DNA from: Prostheceraeus crozeri
Taxonomy: Eukaryota > Platyhelminthes > Polycladida > Euryleptidae
Reading direction: 5' to 3'
NCBI GenBank assembly: GCA_907163375.1
Contig: CAJQUW010008638.1
Coordinates: forward strand, 124,001 to 188,000
DNA length: 64,000 bases
Shown here piece after piece: positions 1 through 11,791 of the stretch. Within the stretch, counting starts at the first letter, position 1; each line of letters starts with the position of its first letter. Both the position numbers and the translations under genes were made by a program. The notes under the pieces were generated by a model, which was given only the letters and a program-made list of their open reading frames with translations, had not been told where the DNA came from and did not search any database.

Positions 1-90
1 CAGATGCATGCAAGCGTGTGAAAGCGCTCATTGAAGAAAATACAACATATGAAGAGTTCATGTGTAATGCAATCAAAAATACTCTATAAG
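1..90. repeat. Direct repeat, copy 1 (partner at 1381-1468)
   Basis: This stretch is repeated about 1.38 kb downstream with roughly 90% identity; both copies contain gtgaaagcgctcattgaag and then aatacaaca. The window edge cuts this copy, so its true left end is unseen. In one frame both copies read VKALIEENTT followed by EEFMCN. A LINE relic and an inverted-repeat element lie between the copies. It may be a terminal repeat of an unseen element or a local duplication; the sequence does not decide. Confidence 0.6.
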
Positions 91-129
91 GAGTTCGTAG
101 TTCTCTACGCGTCATGAAAAAATTGCAAA

Positions 130-620
130 GTTTCGGGACAGTCAGGCTTCTAAGTTGAGCTACTCCTGGTAGCTGGTGAATATGCTGCATTGAGACTGGC
201 AACGATGCTTCATGAAGTAATTGATTGCTGTGGTCTACCGTCTCAATGGCACGGAAGCCTGACTGTTACCGTTTTCTAGGGGAGAAGTGATTTCTTGGAC
301 TGTGGAAATTACAGAGGGATTCGCCTTCTGCAGCATGATGTGAAGCTGCTTGAGAAAGTCATAGAAAGGTTGAGGAAGCTTGCTGACATCGATTGTCGGC
401 AGCTCTATTTCGCAAATGGAAATCTACAACTGATGCCGACTTCATCCTCCGGCAGTTTCAAAATCTTTCGATAGTCCCCATTACACAGCCAAGGAGTTCC
501 TGAGGGACTGGTTGTGGTGATGACTCCATGTGTTGGAGTTCAACGTAAATCATGACGAAGTTCGGTATACCAGAGGTGGACGCAAGCATCGGGGTTAACC
601 AAGGGTAAGCGCATGAATAA
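130..620 (+). pseudogene. Decayed non-LTR retrotransposon reverse-transcriptase fragment
   Basis: Translation of about 229-430 gives GLPSQWHGSLTVTVF, an in-frame stop, then DFLDCGNYRGIRLL and KLLEKVIER. These are the finger/palm motifs (xxNYRGIxLLxHxxKxLExVIER) of non-LTR reverse transcriptases. A shifted remnant of the TTDADFILRQ region follows near 435-460, and a VPEGLVVVMTPCVGVQRKS-like block near 497-550. Only about 140 codons survive, with stops and frame changes; the YADD box and the 5' and 3' ends were not found. Fossil LINE piece, clade not assigned. Confidence 0.65.
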
Positions 621-769
621 AGCAGTGCAAATTGATATTTGAAAAACGCGAGGTAATTGCACGCATGCTGATGTGTCTCCTAAAAGAGAGATCAACATGG
701 ACTTTTTACGGAAGGAGATATGGTCATATTTGAATTGCGAATGTTGTCATCATGAGACACATTTTCGGC

Positions 770-1222
770 GATCCTTTACATTAAGGCCGTAGACTCAAAA
801 AAATTCATAAGACACTGAGAATTTCAAAAATAAAACTAAACCAATGATTGTCACTGATATGTGGGCAGCATAGAAACAATTCATTAATCAATTGCAATTA
901 ATCACAATTCTCGTTTTGTCGTCCCAAATGATCATTCTTTGCAAACTAACACTATCGAATGCACTTGAGGCCACACCAAAGCAAAGTTTCGGGCGATGCA
1001 CGGGACGTCCAATGCTTTATTTGACAGCTACATGCAAGACTTCCTTTACTGACGTCTTCATAAAATTAATGTATTGAAATCGCTTCTTTTTTGGATTACA
1101 CATCATTATCGTTGATGAAAGAACTGTAGTATTTGGTTTCTACAATTGAAAGAGTAGTTTTGAAATACTTAAGTGTCTTCTGAACTTTTTTGGAGTCTAC
1201 GGCCGCAATGTAAAGGATGGAC
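770..1222. mobile_element. Inverted-repeat (MITE-like) element
   Basis: Positions 770-838 and 1156-1222 are imperfect inverted copies of each other, about 65 nt each, sharing atcctttacatt, ggccgtagactc, gaca/gacact and atttcaaaa/aactac blocks. The 320-bp centre holds a 61-codon ORF (892-1077) with no recognisable features. The structure fits a non-autonomous DNA transposon. I could not fix a target-site duplication, so the superfamily stays open. Confidence 0.5.
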
Positions 1223-2360
1223 AAATTTTTCCTCAATGTCACTCGCTGTGCGCTGGCAGTTGCGGTCCTTCAGTGTATTTGAGAGTAGGTTAGACAGCAT
1301 TCAGAACTAGAAATAGCAAGCCATTTTCACAAAATGAGAAAAAGATATCACGTCGTAGCTCCTTCTGAGATAAAGACGCCAAATGCATGTATGCGCGTGA
1401 AAGCGCTCATTGAAGAAAATACAACAGCTGAAGAGTTCATGTGTAATACAATCAAAAATACTCTATATGTAAACAAAAACCATCTAGTTCAGGTCAATCG
1501 GTCAATCAATCGTCGTGTCGAAGTACTGGAGTTATTCAGCTCTCCTATGCGTCCAACTGATTAATGGAAGCACCATAGAATGATATTTGGACTAGTCATA
1601 AACTGAACAAGCTTCTTAAAGTTTTGCTGACGCATACTAGTTTTGTGTGGATAAGATGTTGTTCATTTCTACTTTCAATAAACTGAATATCAAGATTCTC
1701 ATAATTTACCTCCCATGCCAGGATTTTTTTCTTTGTTTCAGATTTTCTGCGGATTGTAGAGGTCGACTGACAGCATGACAACAGCCTTCAATAGTTTCCA
1801 AAATATTTCTTGTTTGTTCCTAAATTTTTATCAATTCACAAAAGTTGGTTGAAAATTTCACGATTATCTTTAAGAGAGCTGCTCCTTCATTATTGTGCGT
1901 GTATTGTCGACTCCTGCACCATGCACTGTGCTTCTTCCAACATTTCATTTTGCGTGATTGATTTCTTTCACTATCGCATATTTCGAAGTTCATGTAAAAT
2001 GCAAGTGTATGTGAAGTTAGATGCATGCATGCAAGTGATCACATCTTCATGTTGTAGTCAACAAGACACATTGATATAGGATTCAGTATATTTGAATCTG
2101 CAATTGCCAGCAATCGCTGATGTTGTTCACCGATTTGTTGTAACGCAATAATGCTTGATGCGACGGATAACAAACACCTTTGAATTTAGCGAATTATATA
2201 GTTTCGATTATTCACTCATATGATTCCTAACAATTATAACCTAAATTATTCGGTCGAGTGAGCGCATGTTGCGGCTCATATTTGCTTTCTGATGAACCAC
2301 ACCACTTAACAGGCTGATATATTTAGCAAAATATGCTTATTTTGACCTAGACAGCACAAC
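1223..2360. other. Unassigned 1.1 kb, contains direct-repeat copy 2
   Basis: The only structure I see is copy 2 of the direct repeat (1381-1468), inside a 76-codon ORF at 1334-1564 (+). That ORF's repeated segment is ACMRVKALIEENTTAEEFMC; without homology support I do not call it a gene. The rest is AT-rich without recognised coding or repeat features. Confidence 0.4.
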
Positions 2361-3104
2361 GCTATAGTACGGGAGCTAGCGTGAAGTTGTGCAGGGAACG
2401 AGGTAGTACATAAAACTTTCACACAGCATAGTACACCTCTAACCTACTGCAAAACTTCGCATCTGCCGGATCAGATCATTTGCTTTTCAGAAATAGAGAG
2501 GATAACACAATCCTATGTATTTCCAGTGGTAAAATTCTGACATTTAAGGTGTTGACTCTATTTTTTCGATTTTTGCTCATAAAAGTTACACAAATTGGTA
2601 TTTTGTTGAACTGGTTATTATAGAAATCATCTACAGATCATGATCTTTCAAATGAGTTATCATTCAGTGACAGGATGAAGTAAAGTGTACAAACAGACAC
2701 TTTTCGTTGGTGTAACTGCAAATTTTAACAGAAATTTCAGGAAAATTGTTGATATACTTTAACGAAATTGTCTGTTTGTACACTTTACTTCATCCTCTGT
2801 CACTGAATGATAGCTCATTTGAAAGATCATGATCTGTAGATGATTTCTATAATAACCAGTTCAACAAAATACCAATTTGTGTAACTTTTATGAGCAAAAA
2901 TCGAAAAAATGGAGTCAACACCTTATGTTTTACCACTGGAAATACATAGGATTGTGTTATCCTCTCTATTTCTTAAAAGCAAATGATCTGATCCGGCAGA
3001 CGCGAAGTTTTGCAGTAGGTTAGAGGTGTACTATGCTATGTGAAAGTTTTATGTACTACCTCGTTCCCTGCACCAACTTCACGCTACCTCCCGGACTACT
3101 ATGG
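2361..3104. mobile_element. Foldback element with about 345-bp inverted arms
   Basis: Arms 2361-2710 and 2761-3104 are inverted copies at roughly 93-95% identity around a 50-bp centre. Shared blocks include gcagggaacgaggtagtac, ctgccggatcagatcatttg and gtaaagtgtacaaacagac. Outer ends read ctatagtacgggagctagcg and, on the other strand, ccatagtagtccgggaggta. There is no coding capacity. The whole unit could fold into one long hairpin. A diverged single arm of the same family lies at 56518-56700. Confidence 0.8.
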
Positions 3105-4552
3105 TAAACCTCGCATCAATCGATGTTCAGTCCACTATACGCTCATGTATTTCAATATTATTAAGTCAGTATTATTCAATCAAATTCATTGAAGAAACGT
3201 TTACCACGAATATCAATATAATTCCAAGCTACATTATAACTAGAATTCCAATGTGATTGGTGAAGTACCGCAAATGATTTTCAACTATCAGATACCAATC
3301 CATGGCACTTGATGCTGAACAAGGCTTGTGACATGCTAATTAGTGTTTGATTTTAGCGACACATTTCTGTGCATCTTCTAAAGGCATCAATTACACCATC
3401 TTTGCGAGTGGCCATGACGACGTTCTTGGAAGTTGACCATGATTAGCCATGACAGCATATCCGATTCTACCACATCTATTTGTCCATAGCGAGTTCTCAT
3501 CATCTTATCCGGCAATGGCTATTAAACCGGCTGAGCCGGAGTTATTTTTTTTATGTGGTGGCTGTTGAGAAATGTATTTCGCCTGATAAATCAGCAAATT
3601 TCTCAAGAATTTGGATGACGAAACAGGACTACGCAATGCTTGTTATGGGGCTCTGCATATTTCTTGTAGTATTGAGGTGTCTCTTGTAGTTTAGATATTT
3701 GAGACATGATGAAAATAGTGAGTGAATATTGTAAGAACTCATCCGGTGCGATTGCCCTAAAAACCGAAATTGCTTGGCTCAATTGCTGTAATAGCCATTG
3801 CCTTAGAAGAATTTTTAGATCGCTTGACTTGTTTGATACTTCTCTCAATAGCATCTTGCTCATTTCAGTGCTGAACACCTAAATGCCTAAATGATCGATG
3901 ACCGAAAACAGAAATGCTATTTTTTCAGCTTGCTAGTAAGACAAGTTTGAATTATGGCATGGCTAGCCAAAGCTTTTTTAGGTTTTGATTACACCGTTTT
4001 TTTGACTTTTTGTTCATTGTGTATTTCGTCTTTCCCATTTCTCCAAGACGAATATTCATCATCTTTAGATGCAGATTCAGCTCGAGTGACTTGTTCAGCA
4101 CTAATTTTGAAGTACCTGCGTGGCATCAAAGAGCTCCTTGTCCAAAAACTACGACGTCCTTTAATTTGTAGCTATGAAAGGATTGAATCACAGAATTTTC
4201 AAAAATTTAGGGGAGATTCTCCACTATTTTCTTTCTTGACATCAGCGATGAAGAACTGAAGACAGTGATCAAAATCTGACTGACTCATGTTTTCTCCTGT
4301 CCATGTCCCATTCATTGATTTTGTCGTCCACTTGTTGTGCCAAGAACAAAATAATTTTACGGCCCATAGTCTGTGTTTGCAGGCATCCGATTATATCGTT
4401 GATAGGATTTTTAATTTCTTGCGTCTGTGTTATAGTATATAAAAGAGTGTGTAATAGTGTATATTTTGAGGAGGCGCTTTTGACGTCAGCCATGCTTCGA
4501 ATGTAAATTGAAGGTGAATGATTTTTAGCAATTCTAGCTATTTAGCTTTCTA
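3105..4552. other. Unassigned 1.4 kb with a weak inverted duplication
   Basis: Positions 3500-3600 and 3720-3810 are imperfect inverted relatives sharing ggcaatggctatta and related blocks. On opposite strands they read IRQWLLNRLS and LRQWLLQQLS, an effect of the duplication and not evidence of a gene. A 101-codon ORF at 3954-4259 and its antisense show no recognised domain. Nothing else stands out. Confidence 0.35.
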
Positions 4553-6995
4553 CCGTGTGTCTCAAAAGTCCCCGGAAATGGAAATCCACAACAATTCTTT
4601 CTCATGTTTGTCAATTGCATGCTTTTATCGATTGCTTTGGTATTAGTTGATTGCTATGACATATGAATTCTTACCGCGCTCTATGATTATCAATCATTAG
4701 CTGTAGCATTAGCTGAAGTCATAGAAATTAACAATACCATAGAAAGTCCTAGAATGGAAATTGCATGAAAATTATGGCACACGCCGGGGGAACTTAGTTG
4801 GGGCAAAACGAAAATTTTGCGGACTAGTTTCCTTGTTTTCTGGTTGGCATTTATATTTATCAAGTCAATTTGTGATCTAGATTGTTGCCCCATGTCCAAA
4901 GAGCATGTACACGAAAGCAATAATGAATCTACAAAATACTGCGGCGACAGGATGACAAAGAAGGAAATCCTCTTAAACGTTCTGTACGTTCATCATTTTG
5001 AAATATCGCTCCGATAATCTATCAATAGTATAATCAGACACATGCAACTTGTAATGTCGATTTACAGAGCATGCATTGGTCCAGCTTGAAATCAGAGGCC
5101 AAGAAATCTTACAGTATTCATTTTACTTTGAAGGGTTCCCCTGTTCATAATATTTGAACAATTTTCAAAACCTTTGCATGCTTTCGAATATGAGCCTTCA
5201 AAATATCATCACACTATATCATATAATTCATTTAGTGATTAATTGAAAAGTTCCAACGATTTTCATTTATCTGATAAATGACTGTCGCTAACTTTCGATG
5301 TGCTTATTCTAGAGGAGCGCTAGGTTTCTTGACCGTTAGAAGGAAAAATTATCCAATAATTAGAATTTTTATCTTTGAATTCTTGAAATATTCTTACAAC
5401 CAGCCTACAGCGACTACTTTCGATTATGACTCTGTGAACCAAATTTCAATTCGTATTCCAGTGTTGAAAAATTGCAGAATAGTTGTTGATGACTGGTACA
5501 AATAGACACACTATATTAATCCATGTAATAGTAGGCTATTTCACATAAAACAATGCCACTATCTCACTTAAAATTCTCTTCATGAAAATCCTGTAATTTG
5601 GTGTCAACAACTTCCACAACCAACTTGGCAAATAGTTTGACTATGATATAATGTTTTAGATCGAATCTGATCTGCAGACCATAGATTTTTCCATGTGCCA
5701 TCATTGCACATAGGCAAGATATCAAACTTCCATTCTAATGTATTATTATCTACTTCTATGGCTGAAGTTAAATCATAGCTACCTTCCTCTGCGCTACACC
5801 ACAAACTGCTTCACACGTCAAGTTCATTCTTACTGCATCAACCCAGATGGATTATTTAATCACAGAAAAAGTTTGTGTTACCGCGTGGATAATATCAGGA
5901 ATGACACTCCACGACAGCATGAATAAATTTTAGGCTTTATTTCAAAAGCAAGCACCTCCAAAGTCAACACTGCATGACTGGAAAAAGAAATTACTCGAAA
6001 CTGGCTATCTTTCAAGTGACCGACCTCGTCGCGGCAGACCTCGGTCAGCAACCAATGATGAGAACAAGGAGAATGTGGTGACTGCAGTTAGAGACGATCC
6101 AACTACGTCTATTCGGCGCTTGTCCTCTGACTTGGGAATTTCTCGACCTTCCGTTCAACGAATTTTAAAGGAAGAGAAGTTTCACCCTTATAAACCTTAT
6201 TACTCACAATTTTTGTGCGATGGAGACAGTGATCGAAGATTGGAGTTCTGTGAGAAGATGATCTCGAAGATGGAGAACGATCCGGCGTTTTTGCGAAAGC
6301 TGACGTTTTCTTACGAGGCTACCTTCAGCCTTAATGGCTCGGTGAATAAACACAATGTGCATTACTGGTGTGAAGATAATCCAAAGGTGAGGGTCTTGAA
6401 TCCTGGAAGAACGGAAACACTTTGCGTCTGGGCTTCCATCAGCTTCTACGGAGTCGTGGCCTGTGACATTGATTAACGTACGATGACAGGGGCCAGATAC
6501 AATGACATTCTAAAGCAGAAAATTGTGCCATATTTTAGAAGGCATCCGCAGTCGTTGTTCCAACAAGACGGTGCCAGTGTCCATTATGCCTTACAAGTGA
6601 GAGAGACTTTGAATTCTGAACTGTCTGGTCGTTGGATTGGAAGGCGGGGACCGATAGAGTGTCCAGCTCGCTCTCCCGATCTGACGCCATGCGATTACTG
6701 GTTATGGAGTTACTTGCGGTCAAAAGTTTATACACCTGGTGAGATATTTCCAACGATTGGTTCTTTGAGAAATAAGATTGAAAATGAGCTTGAGGCCATT
6801 CCACTTGATATGTTCAAAAGAGTTTTTCGTGATTTTATAAAGCGTTTAGAAATTTGTCTTCAGCATCAAGGTGAACTGTTTGAAGAATAGTGTTTGTGCA
6901 AAAACAAATAAAATAAAAGCTTTTGGATAAAATTTTCAGTATATTTTTCGTAATTTGTTGTGGATTTCCATTTCCGGGGAATTTTGAGAACACGG
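4553..6995 (+). mobile_element. Tc1/mariner element, DD41D (rosa-like)
   Basis: Terminal inverted repeats of about 45 nt bound the element. The left reads ccgtgtgtctcaaaagtccc then cggaaatggaaatccacaac; the right is its near-exact inverse ending at 6995. The left flank is TA, the canonical target; the right flank has drifted to TG. The transposase lies in the right half. The left 1.4 kb (4600-5930) has no recognised coding, which is long for this superfamily and suggests an insertion or rearrangement that also removed the transposase N-terminus. Confidence 0.82.
5943..6890 (+). pseudogene. DD41D mariner transposase, inactivated
   Basis: Cut-and-paste transposase of the IS630-Tc1-mariner superfamily. 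In-frame sequence upstream of the first ATG (6075) already reads PPKSTLHDWKK and DRPRRGRPRS, the end of the first helix-turn-helix and the GRPR hook, so the usual start is lost; a stop at 5934 closes the frame. A second helix-turn-helix follows (SIRRLSSDLGISRPSVQRIL). The catalytic core has QQDGA (second D) and SPDLTPCDYWLW (third D) with 41 residues between them, hence DD41D. The first catalytic D is replaced by Y in FSYEATF (codon TAC at 6312 where GAC is expected). One in-frame TAA at 6474 separates two same-frame halves. It cannot encode an active enzyme. Confidence 0.85.
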
Positions 6996-9019
6996 TGTCT
7001 ATTGCCAAACAACATGATTAGAAATTTAGTTTGCATTTCTGGACTACTTTATCTTTTCTTCTAAACCTGTCAGGGATGTGATTTTTCCTGATTTATCAGC
7101 AAATCCTGATCTTTTGGACTGATTTCGGTCATTTTTGAGACAAGGCAGATTCTGCAAAAAATTATAGGGGAGAGGTTTGTGTGGGACTTCATGAATTGCT
7201 TAATCGTCATTGACAGCAACATAGCCGTTTTTCTATTTCTCAAACGTATCCCTATTCTTGTCTACCAGATTGTTTTCATCTTGTCACTTCATTTCCTGTT
7301 TGTAATCAAACTACACCAGGCAATATGTGAATGTCCCAAACTAATGGTTCTACTGTTAATGTAGTAATGACTGTTTATACTGGGCCCCTTCAAAAATTAG
7401 TTTCATGATTTTTTTCGTTTGGTCAACCACACACCTGATCGGTGAAGGCAAAATGTCATGTGAAAATTGTCGCAAGCAATATATCATTACAGTTAAATTT
7501 GAGTCATCTTGTCATGTTGTCACCTGCCAAAAAACACTTCAGGCCTGTGATTATCTCAAAAATCCCACGAGTTTCATGAATCCCACAATTTTACGGATAG
7601 CCAGCAAAAGTCTCTCGCATTTTGTAAGTAGCTATGGACCAAATGGTGGTGTCAAAAGCGACTTCTTCATCTGGAATGCCTCCGTTAGGATTCTGCAATC
7701 CCCATGCTGTGCATAACGCATTCCGAAAAAGTTTTTGGATGTGGAACTTTGTTATGTTGGAGAATTAGTGTATGTCGTGTTCCATTGGTTCAACTTCTGT
7801 AACTGGAAATGTACCGGTATCTGGAATCAGAGACATTTCCTTCATTCGCTGAATCTCGATGGATCACATCAAGCAAAGAAAGTGTATGTCCTAGAAGTGC
7901 ATGTTGAGCAAAATCGATAGATCACTGGTTGAATGAATTTTTGATAAAGTTGCAGAATAAGAAGCCACTTATTCATATAGATAGAATGGTATAGATAGAC
8001 TTGGTTTCAAGATAGACTGTGATGTGCGCTACAATTTTACTGCTGCATACAGGAAGCTAAGGTTGTCCAAGGAAATGTGGGAAATGTTGTTGATCTGAAT
8101 ATCGATCTGCACTTTATTTAAAAGATATCATGGTTAATTTGAAGCCGCCAGTGGTAAAGAGAAATTTTCGAGGTCAAAATTTCAAGGTCCGTGCCAACTG
8201 GAGATAGTGACACCCCTCATTTGCTTTCTCGGTTTCTGTAGCATTTAATTTTTCTTCAGATTCATTATTTATGATGTCATGAAGTCATGAATATTTCACG
8301 AAGTTGTAATTTTGTGATGAACCGTTCTAATTATACAACAGTTCTACCGACAATTCAGAGAAGTCATAGTTTCGACCGAATTACGACAATTCAGATCAGT
8401 CACTTCTGTGAGAGCGACCAGCAAACTTATCATTCAAACGTTTAATGAAAGCAAATATTTTAGCAGCTGACTTTTATAGCATGTCATGATAGTGATGCTT
8501 AATAAGTTTCTGATAGTAATTTTTAATGTTTTTCATACAGTGCTATCATCCTCAAAAACTATTCATACCCATTTCACCCCACTGTTGGCATGCATTTTTC
8601 ACAATGACGGATGAAAACGGAGTCGCAATAAGGCTTTGTCGTCTGAAGCTCATGCTTCTTTGGATTCTACCTTGTCGGAAAGGTTTATTGTCGGCGGTTT
8701 GTGACCGTGCTCCGGCTAACTAGCAGGCTCTGGAATATTATTTTTATTTTACTGGTCATTGAATTTATTTATGTTTGATTAATTTTTCATTCTTTTTCTC
8801 CACGTTTGTTTATTTTAAATGTGTGATAGGCTTCGGCCGTCCGAATTAACACCACCCCCTGGTTTGCGAGATATGAACAATCATCAGATGTTTCATGTTG
8901 TTGAATCAGGTTTTTGGGCATGGCACTTATTTGGCTCATTTGTGATCGAACTTCCTTCCACTGCTCTCTTTTGCACTTCCCCATTTGTTGCAGGTTAAGG
9001 TGTGACAGATCCAACGTAT
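6996..9019. other. Unassigned 2 kb
   Basis: AT-rich sequence between the mariner element and the LINE. Short ORFs (60-103 codons, for example 7405-7716 and 8526-8723) lack recognisable domains, signal peptides or convincing codon bias. I see no long repeats or RNA genes. Confidence 0.4.
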
Positions 9020-9413
9020 TCACGGCATACGGGCGTCAGGTAGTTCGAGGGTCCCGAACCCACTGGTAATGCTTTGGGAGGCAGGCCCGGTCAACTGCTC
9101 GAAAAAAGGCGGTACAGTTCCACTGCCACGGACATGCGTGGGTAGCTTTACTGAGGGGTTTAGCCCGTGTAGCTGTATCCGGTTCCTCTGCGGACTACCT
9201 GACTTGTACCCATTGTTACGGCAAAGGGGTTCTCATTTGGGTTTCTTCAAGCTTTTGCGACATGAACTGTGCCTATAAGTGTCTTTTTTGCGTATTATTT
9301 ATTGCAGCTTTGTTGCTATTATTTACGTTTTTCTGATGCCTTCCAAAGTTTCTTGTATCACTTTGTTGTACAGTATAATTTTCGTTTATTTGATTGATAT
9401 TCTATGAGAAATT

Positions 9414-10345
9414 ATGAAAATGAGAAAGACACACAAGAAACGCAGTCAAGCCGTCAAGCTCAAAACCCCTCTCAGGATCAGCTTCAGCAACGTAAGAGGA
9501 CTTAGGTCCAATTACGACGACATCAACATCTTCCTGCAAGGTAAGTCACCAGATCTTCTAGCCCTGTCGGAAACCAGGTTAGATCCTAGTGTGTCATCAA
9601 GCGACGTTACTCCTGATGGATACATATTTCACCGGATGGATAAAGGACCTTGTCATGGTCTTGGAGTCTATGCCAAGACAAGCCTTCCCTTGAGAAGGCT
9701 TCGTAGCTCAGAGGATCCAAGGCATGAGTATCTTGCCTTCATTGCGCCGCTGCAGAAGACCACTCTTCTTCTATTTTTCCTATACCGCTCTCCATCAACT
9801 AATGCGGATATTTTCAATGTTCTTTCTGACAAGATCGATTCTCTTCTACAAGAGTATCCCAGCGCTGAAGTTGCCGTTTTTGGTGACTTCAACGTGCACA
9901 ATGTTGACTGGCTTGTGCACTCACGCACCACCGATCTCTCCGGTCAGGCAGCCCAGGATTTCGCTGTCTCTCACAACCTTAGTCAAATTGTCACTTGTCC
10001 TACCAGAGTGCCTGACCGAGCTGGGGATACTGGATATCTCCTTGACCTGTTTCTCACCTCAAATCCATCTTATTTTTCAGCCAAGGTTACTTCTCCCCTC
10101 GGCACGTCTGATCACTGTGTTATCACAGTTTCTGGCAAACAAATTTGCTCCACACCGTCTGCACTCTTCCATAGAACAGTTTATCAATTCTCCAAAGCAG
10201 ACTGGTGTGGCTTCCGCACTTTTCTTAGTCAAGTTCAAGCTGAGAACGTCCACTAGTCGGCGCAAGAACTGACAGAGTGGCTTCAGATAGGGATGTTGGC
10301 TACATTCCCCACCGTACTTTCCAAATGAAGCCCCACTCACAACCT
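9414..10345 (+). pseudogene. LINE AP-endonuclease domain, broken
   Basis: APE-type endonuclease that would nick target DNA for target-primed reverse transcription. Residues from about 22 read ISFSNVRGLRSNYDDI (N-site), then ALSETRLDP (catalytic E), YRSPS, GDFNVHNVDW (D and N) and SDHCVI (final DH), all the usual motifs in order. The frame from ATG 9414 ends at a TAG at 10254. Reading on, the same frame continues as SAQELTEWLQIGMLATFP, shifts by one base near 10305 to HRTFQMKPHSQP, then meets a TAA at about 10345 in place of the usual W codon. So two stops and one frameshift separate it from the RT. Confidence 0.85.
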
Positions 10346-10352
10346 TAATTTA

Positions 10353-11791
10353 CACCAGAATGTGCAGCTGCAAGTTGTCAGCGTGACCACTTTTTCCATA
10401 AGTATAAGCGTGACAGTAGCGCTGGCAATCTTGAATTGTACAAAACTGCACGAAGACATTGCAAGGAAACCATACATCAAGCCAAAAGCCGTTACGCTTT
10501 GTATGTACGGAAATCCATTGCTACCCAAAAGCTTGGCTGTAAGGACTTCTGGAGGATTTACAACAGTGTCACCAATAGGAACAAATCCTCCATCCCAGCA
10601 CTCCGTCATGCCGAAGTCAGTACTTCTATGGCGACAACCTCAGCAGACAAAGCCGAGCCTCTTTGTAAGGAGTTTGCGAAGAATTCGTCATTAGACGATG
10701 GAGGAAGAATTCCACCTCCAATTCCCACGCGCACTGATGAGACAGTTAGTCCTCCTTCAGTCACAGTCCGAAACGTCAAAAAGATCATCGCCGGTCTCGA
10801 TAGCTCTAAGTCTAGTGGACCAGATTGCATCCCGGTTTCGGTCTTCAAGCATCTCTCACCTGAGCTTTCTCCACTTTTATCTAAACTGTTCAGTAGATGT
10901 GTATCCACCGGTGAGTTTCCCTCTTGTTGGAAAGTAGCTTCCGTGGTTCCAGTTCCAAAGAAAGGTTCTGACTCATCTCTTCCATCTAGTTACCGTCCTA
11001 TCAGCCTGCTTCCAATTGCTGGCAAGATTTTTGAAGCAGTGATTAACCAACACATTAACTTCCTTGAAACTCAGAACCTTCTATCAGAAGAACAGTATGG
11101 CTTCAGGCACTCTCGATCAACTGCAGATCTTCTTTCATATGTCACTGAACATGTGAGTCGTGTCCTTGACAGACAAGGTGAGACGAGATCAGTTGCCTTG
11201 GATATTTCCAAGGCATTCGATAAAGTCTGGCATCAGGGACTCCTTATGAAGCTAAAGTCCTATGGAGTTGCTGATCAACTCCACAAACTTCTTGCTTCTT
11301 TCCTTAGTGACCGGCAGATATCTGTCGTCTTAGATGGCCAAAAGTCTTCCACCAAGTTTGTCAATGCAGGAGTTCCTCAAGGGTCAATTTTGGTACCCAC
11401 TCTTTTTCTGCTGTACATCAACGACCTCCCAGACTGCCTAGTGAGTAAATTGGTGATGTATGCAGATGACACAACACTCTTCAATTCCAATGAGCGACTC
11501 GCTAAAAACACTCAGCAACGTCAGCAGTTATGCGACGTTCTTAATGAAGACTTACGCAGGGTCTCAGAATGGGGCGCCAATTGGCTTGTTTCCTTCAATC
11601 CTTCAAAAACTCAGAATATTCTGCACTCACGACTTAAAGGAGATGATGATCATAGCATTAAGATGTCAGATAATAGGATCAGAGAACAAGATTCCATCTC
11701 CTTCCTTGGATTGGCGGTTACGAAAGATTTATCATGGAAACCGTACATCCAATCCATTAGCAAGCAGGCAGCTCAACGCATTGGTAGTCTC
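10353..11791 (+). pseudogene. LINE reverse transcriptase, interrupted by BEL insertion
   Basis: The RT frame is open from about 10353 (FTPECAAASCQRDHFFHKYK) and continues through the ATG at 10436. Canonical RT blocks appear in order: SGPDCIPVSVFKHL, SSYRPISLLPIAGKIFE, EQYGFRHSRSTADLL, DISKAFDKVWHQGLL (first catalytic D), GVPQGSILVPTLFLLYINDL and LVMYADDTTLF (YADD, near 11456). The element copies its own RNA at a nicked target. The frame is intact to ...QRIGSL at 11791, where an LTR begins; residues after that belong to the LTR. The C-terminus lies at 17862-18356. Confidence 0.9.
11787..11791. other. Target-site duplication of BEL element (left)
   Basis: GTCTC here is repeated at 17857-17861 on the far side of the LTR element. 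In the joined LINE frame it supplies the S-L codons of IGSLYRASS once. A 5-bp duplication is usual for BEL/Pao integrases. Confidence 0.92.

Larger units (their letters stand above)
9020..11791 (+). mobile_element. Jockey-superclade LINE, 5' part
   Basis: A non-LTR retrotransposon begins near 9020 with a GC-richer 5' leader (to 9413) unlike the flanks. It then encodes an endonuclease and reverse transcriptase and is interrupted at 11791 by the BEL element; its 3' part resumes at 17862. Joined across the insertion, the LINE is about 3.4 kb. The exact 5' end and target duplication were not identified. No separate gag-like ORF1 is present. Motif style places it in the jockey/CR1/Daphne group; finer assignment needs a tree. 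Confidence 0.8.

Noticed and set aside
3480-3878. Two opposite-strand ORFs with similar RQWLL peptides as a gene pair
   Set aside because: The similarity follows from an inverted DNA duplication; neither ORF has other support.
9069-9278. 69-codon ORF with several Cys
   Set aside because: Lies in the LINE 5' leader, whose composition and position explain it.
9724-10272. 182-codon ORF overlapping the LINE endonuclease in another frame
   Set aside because: Shadow frame of the endonuclease; no motif of its own.
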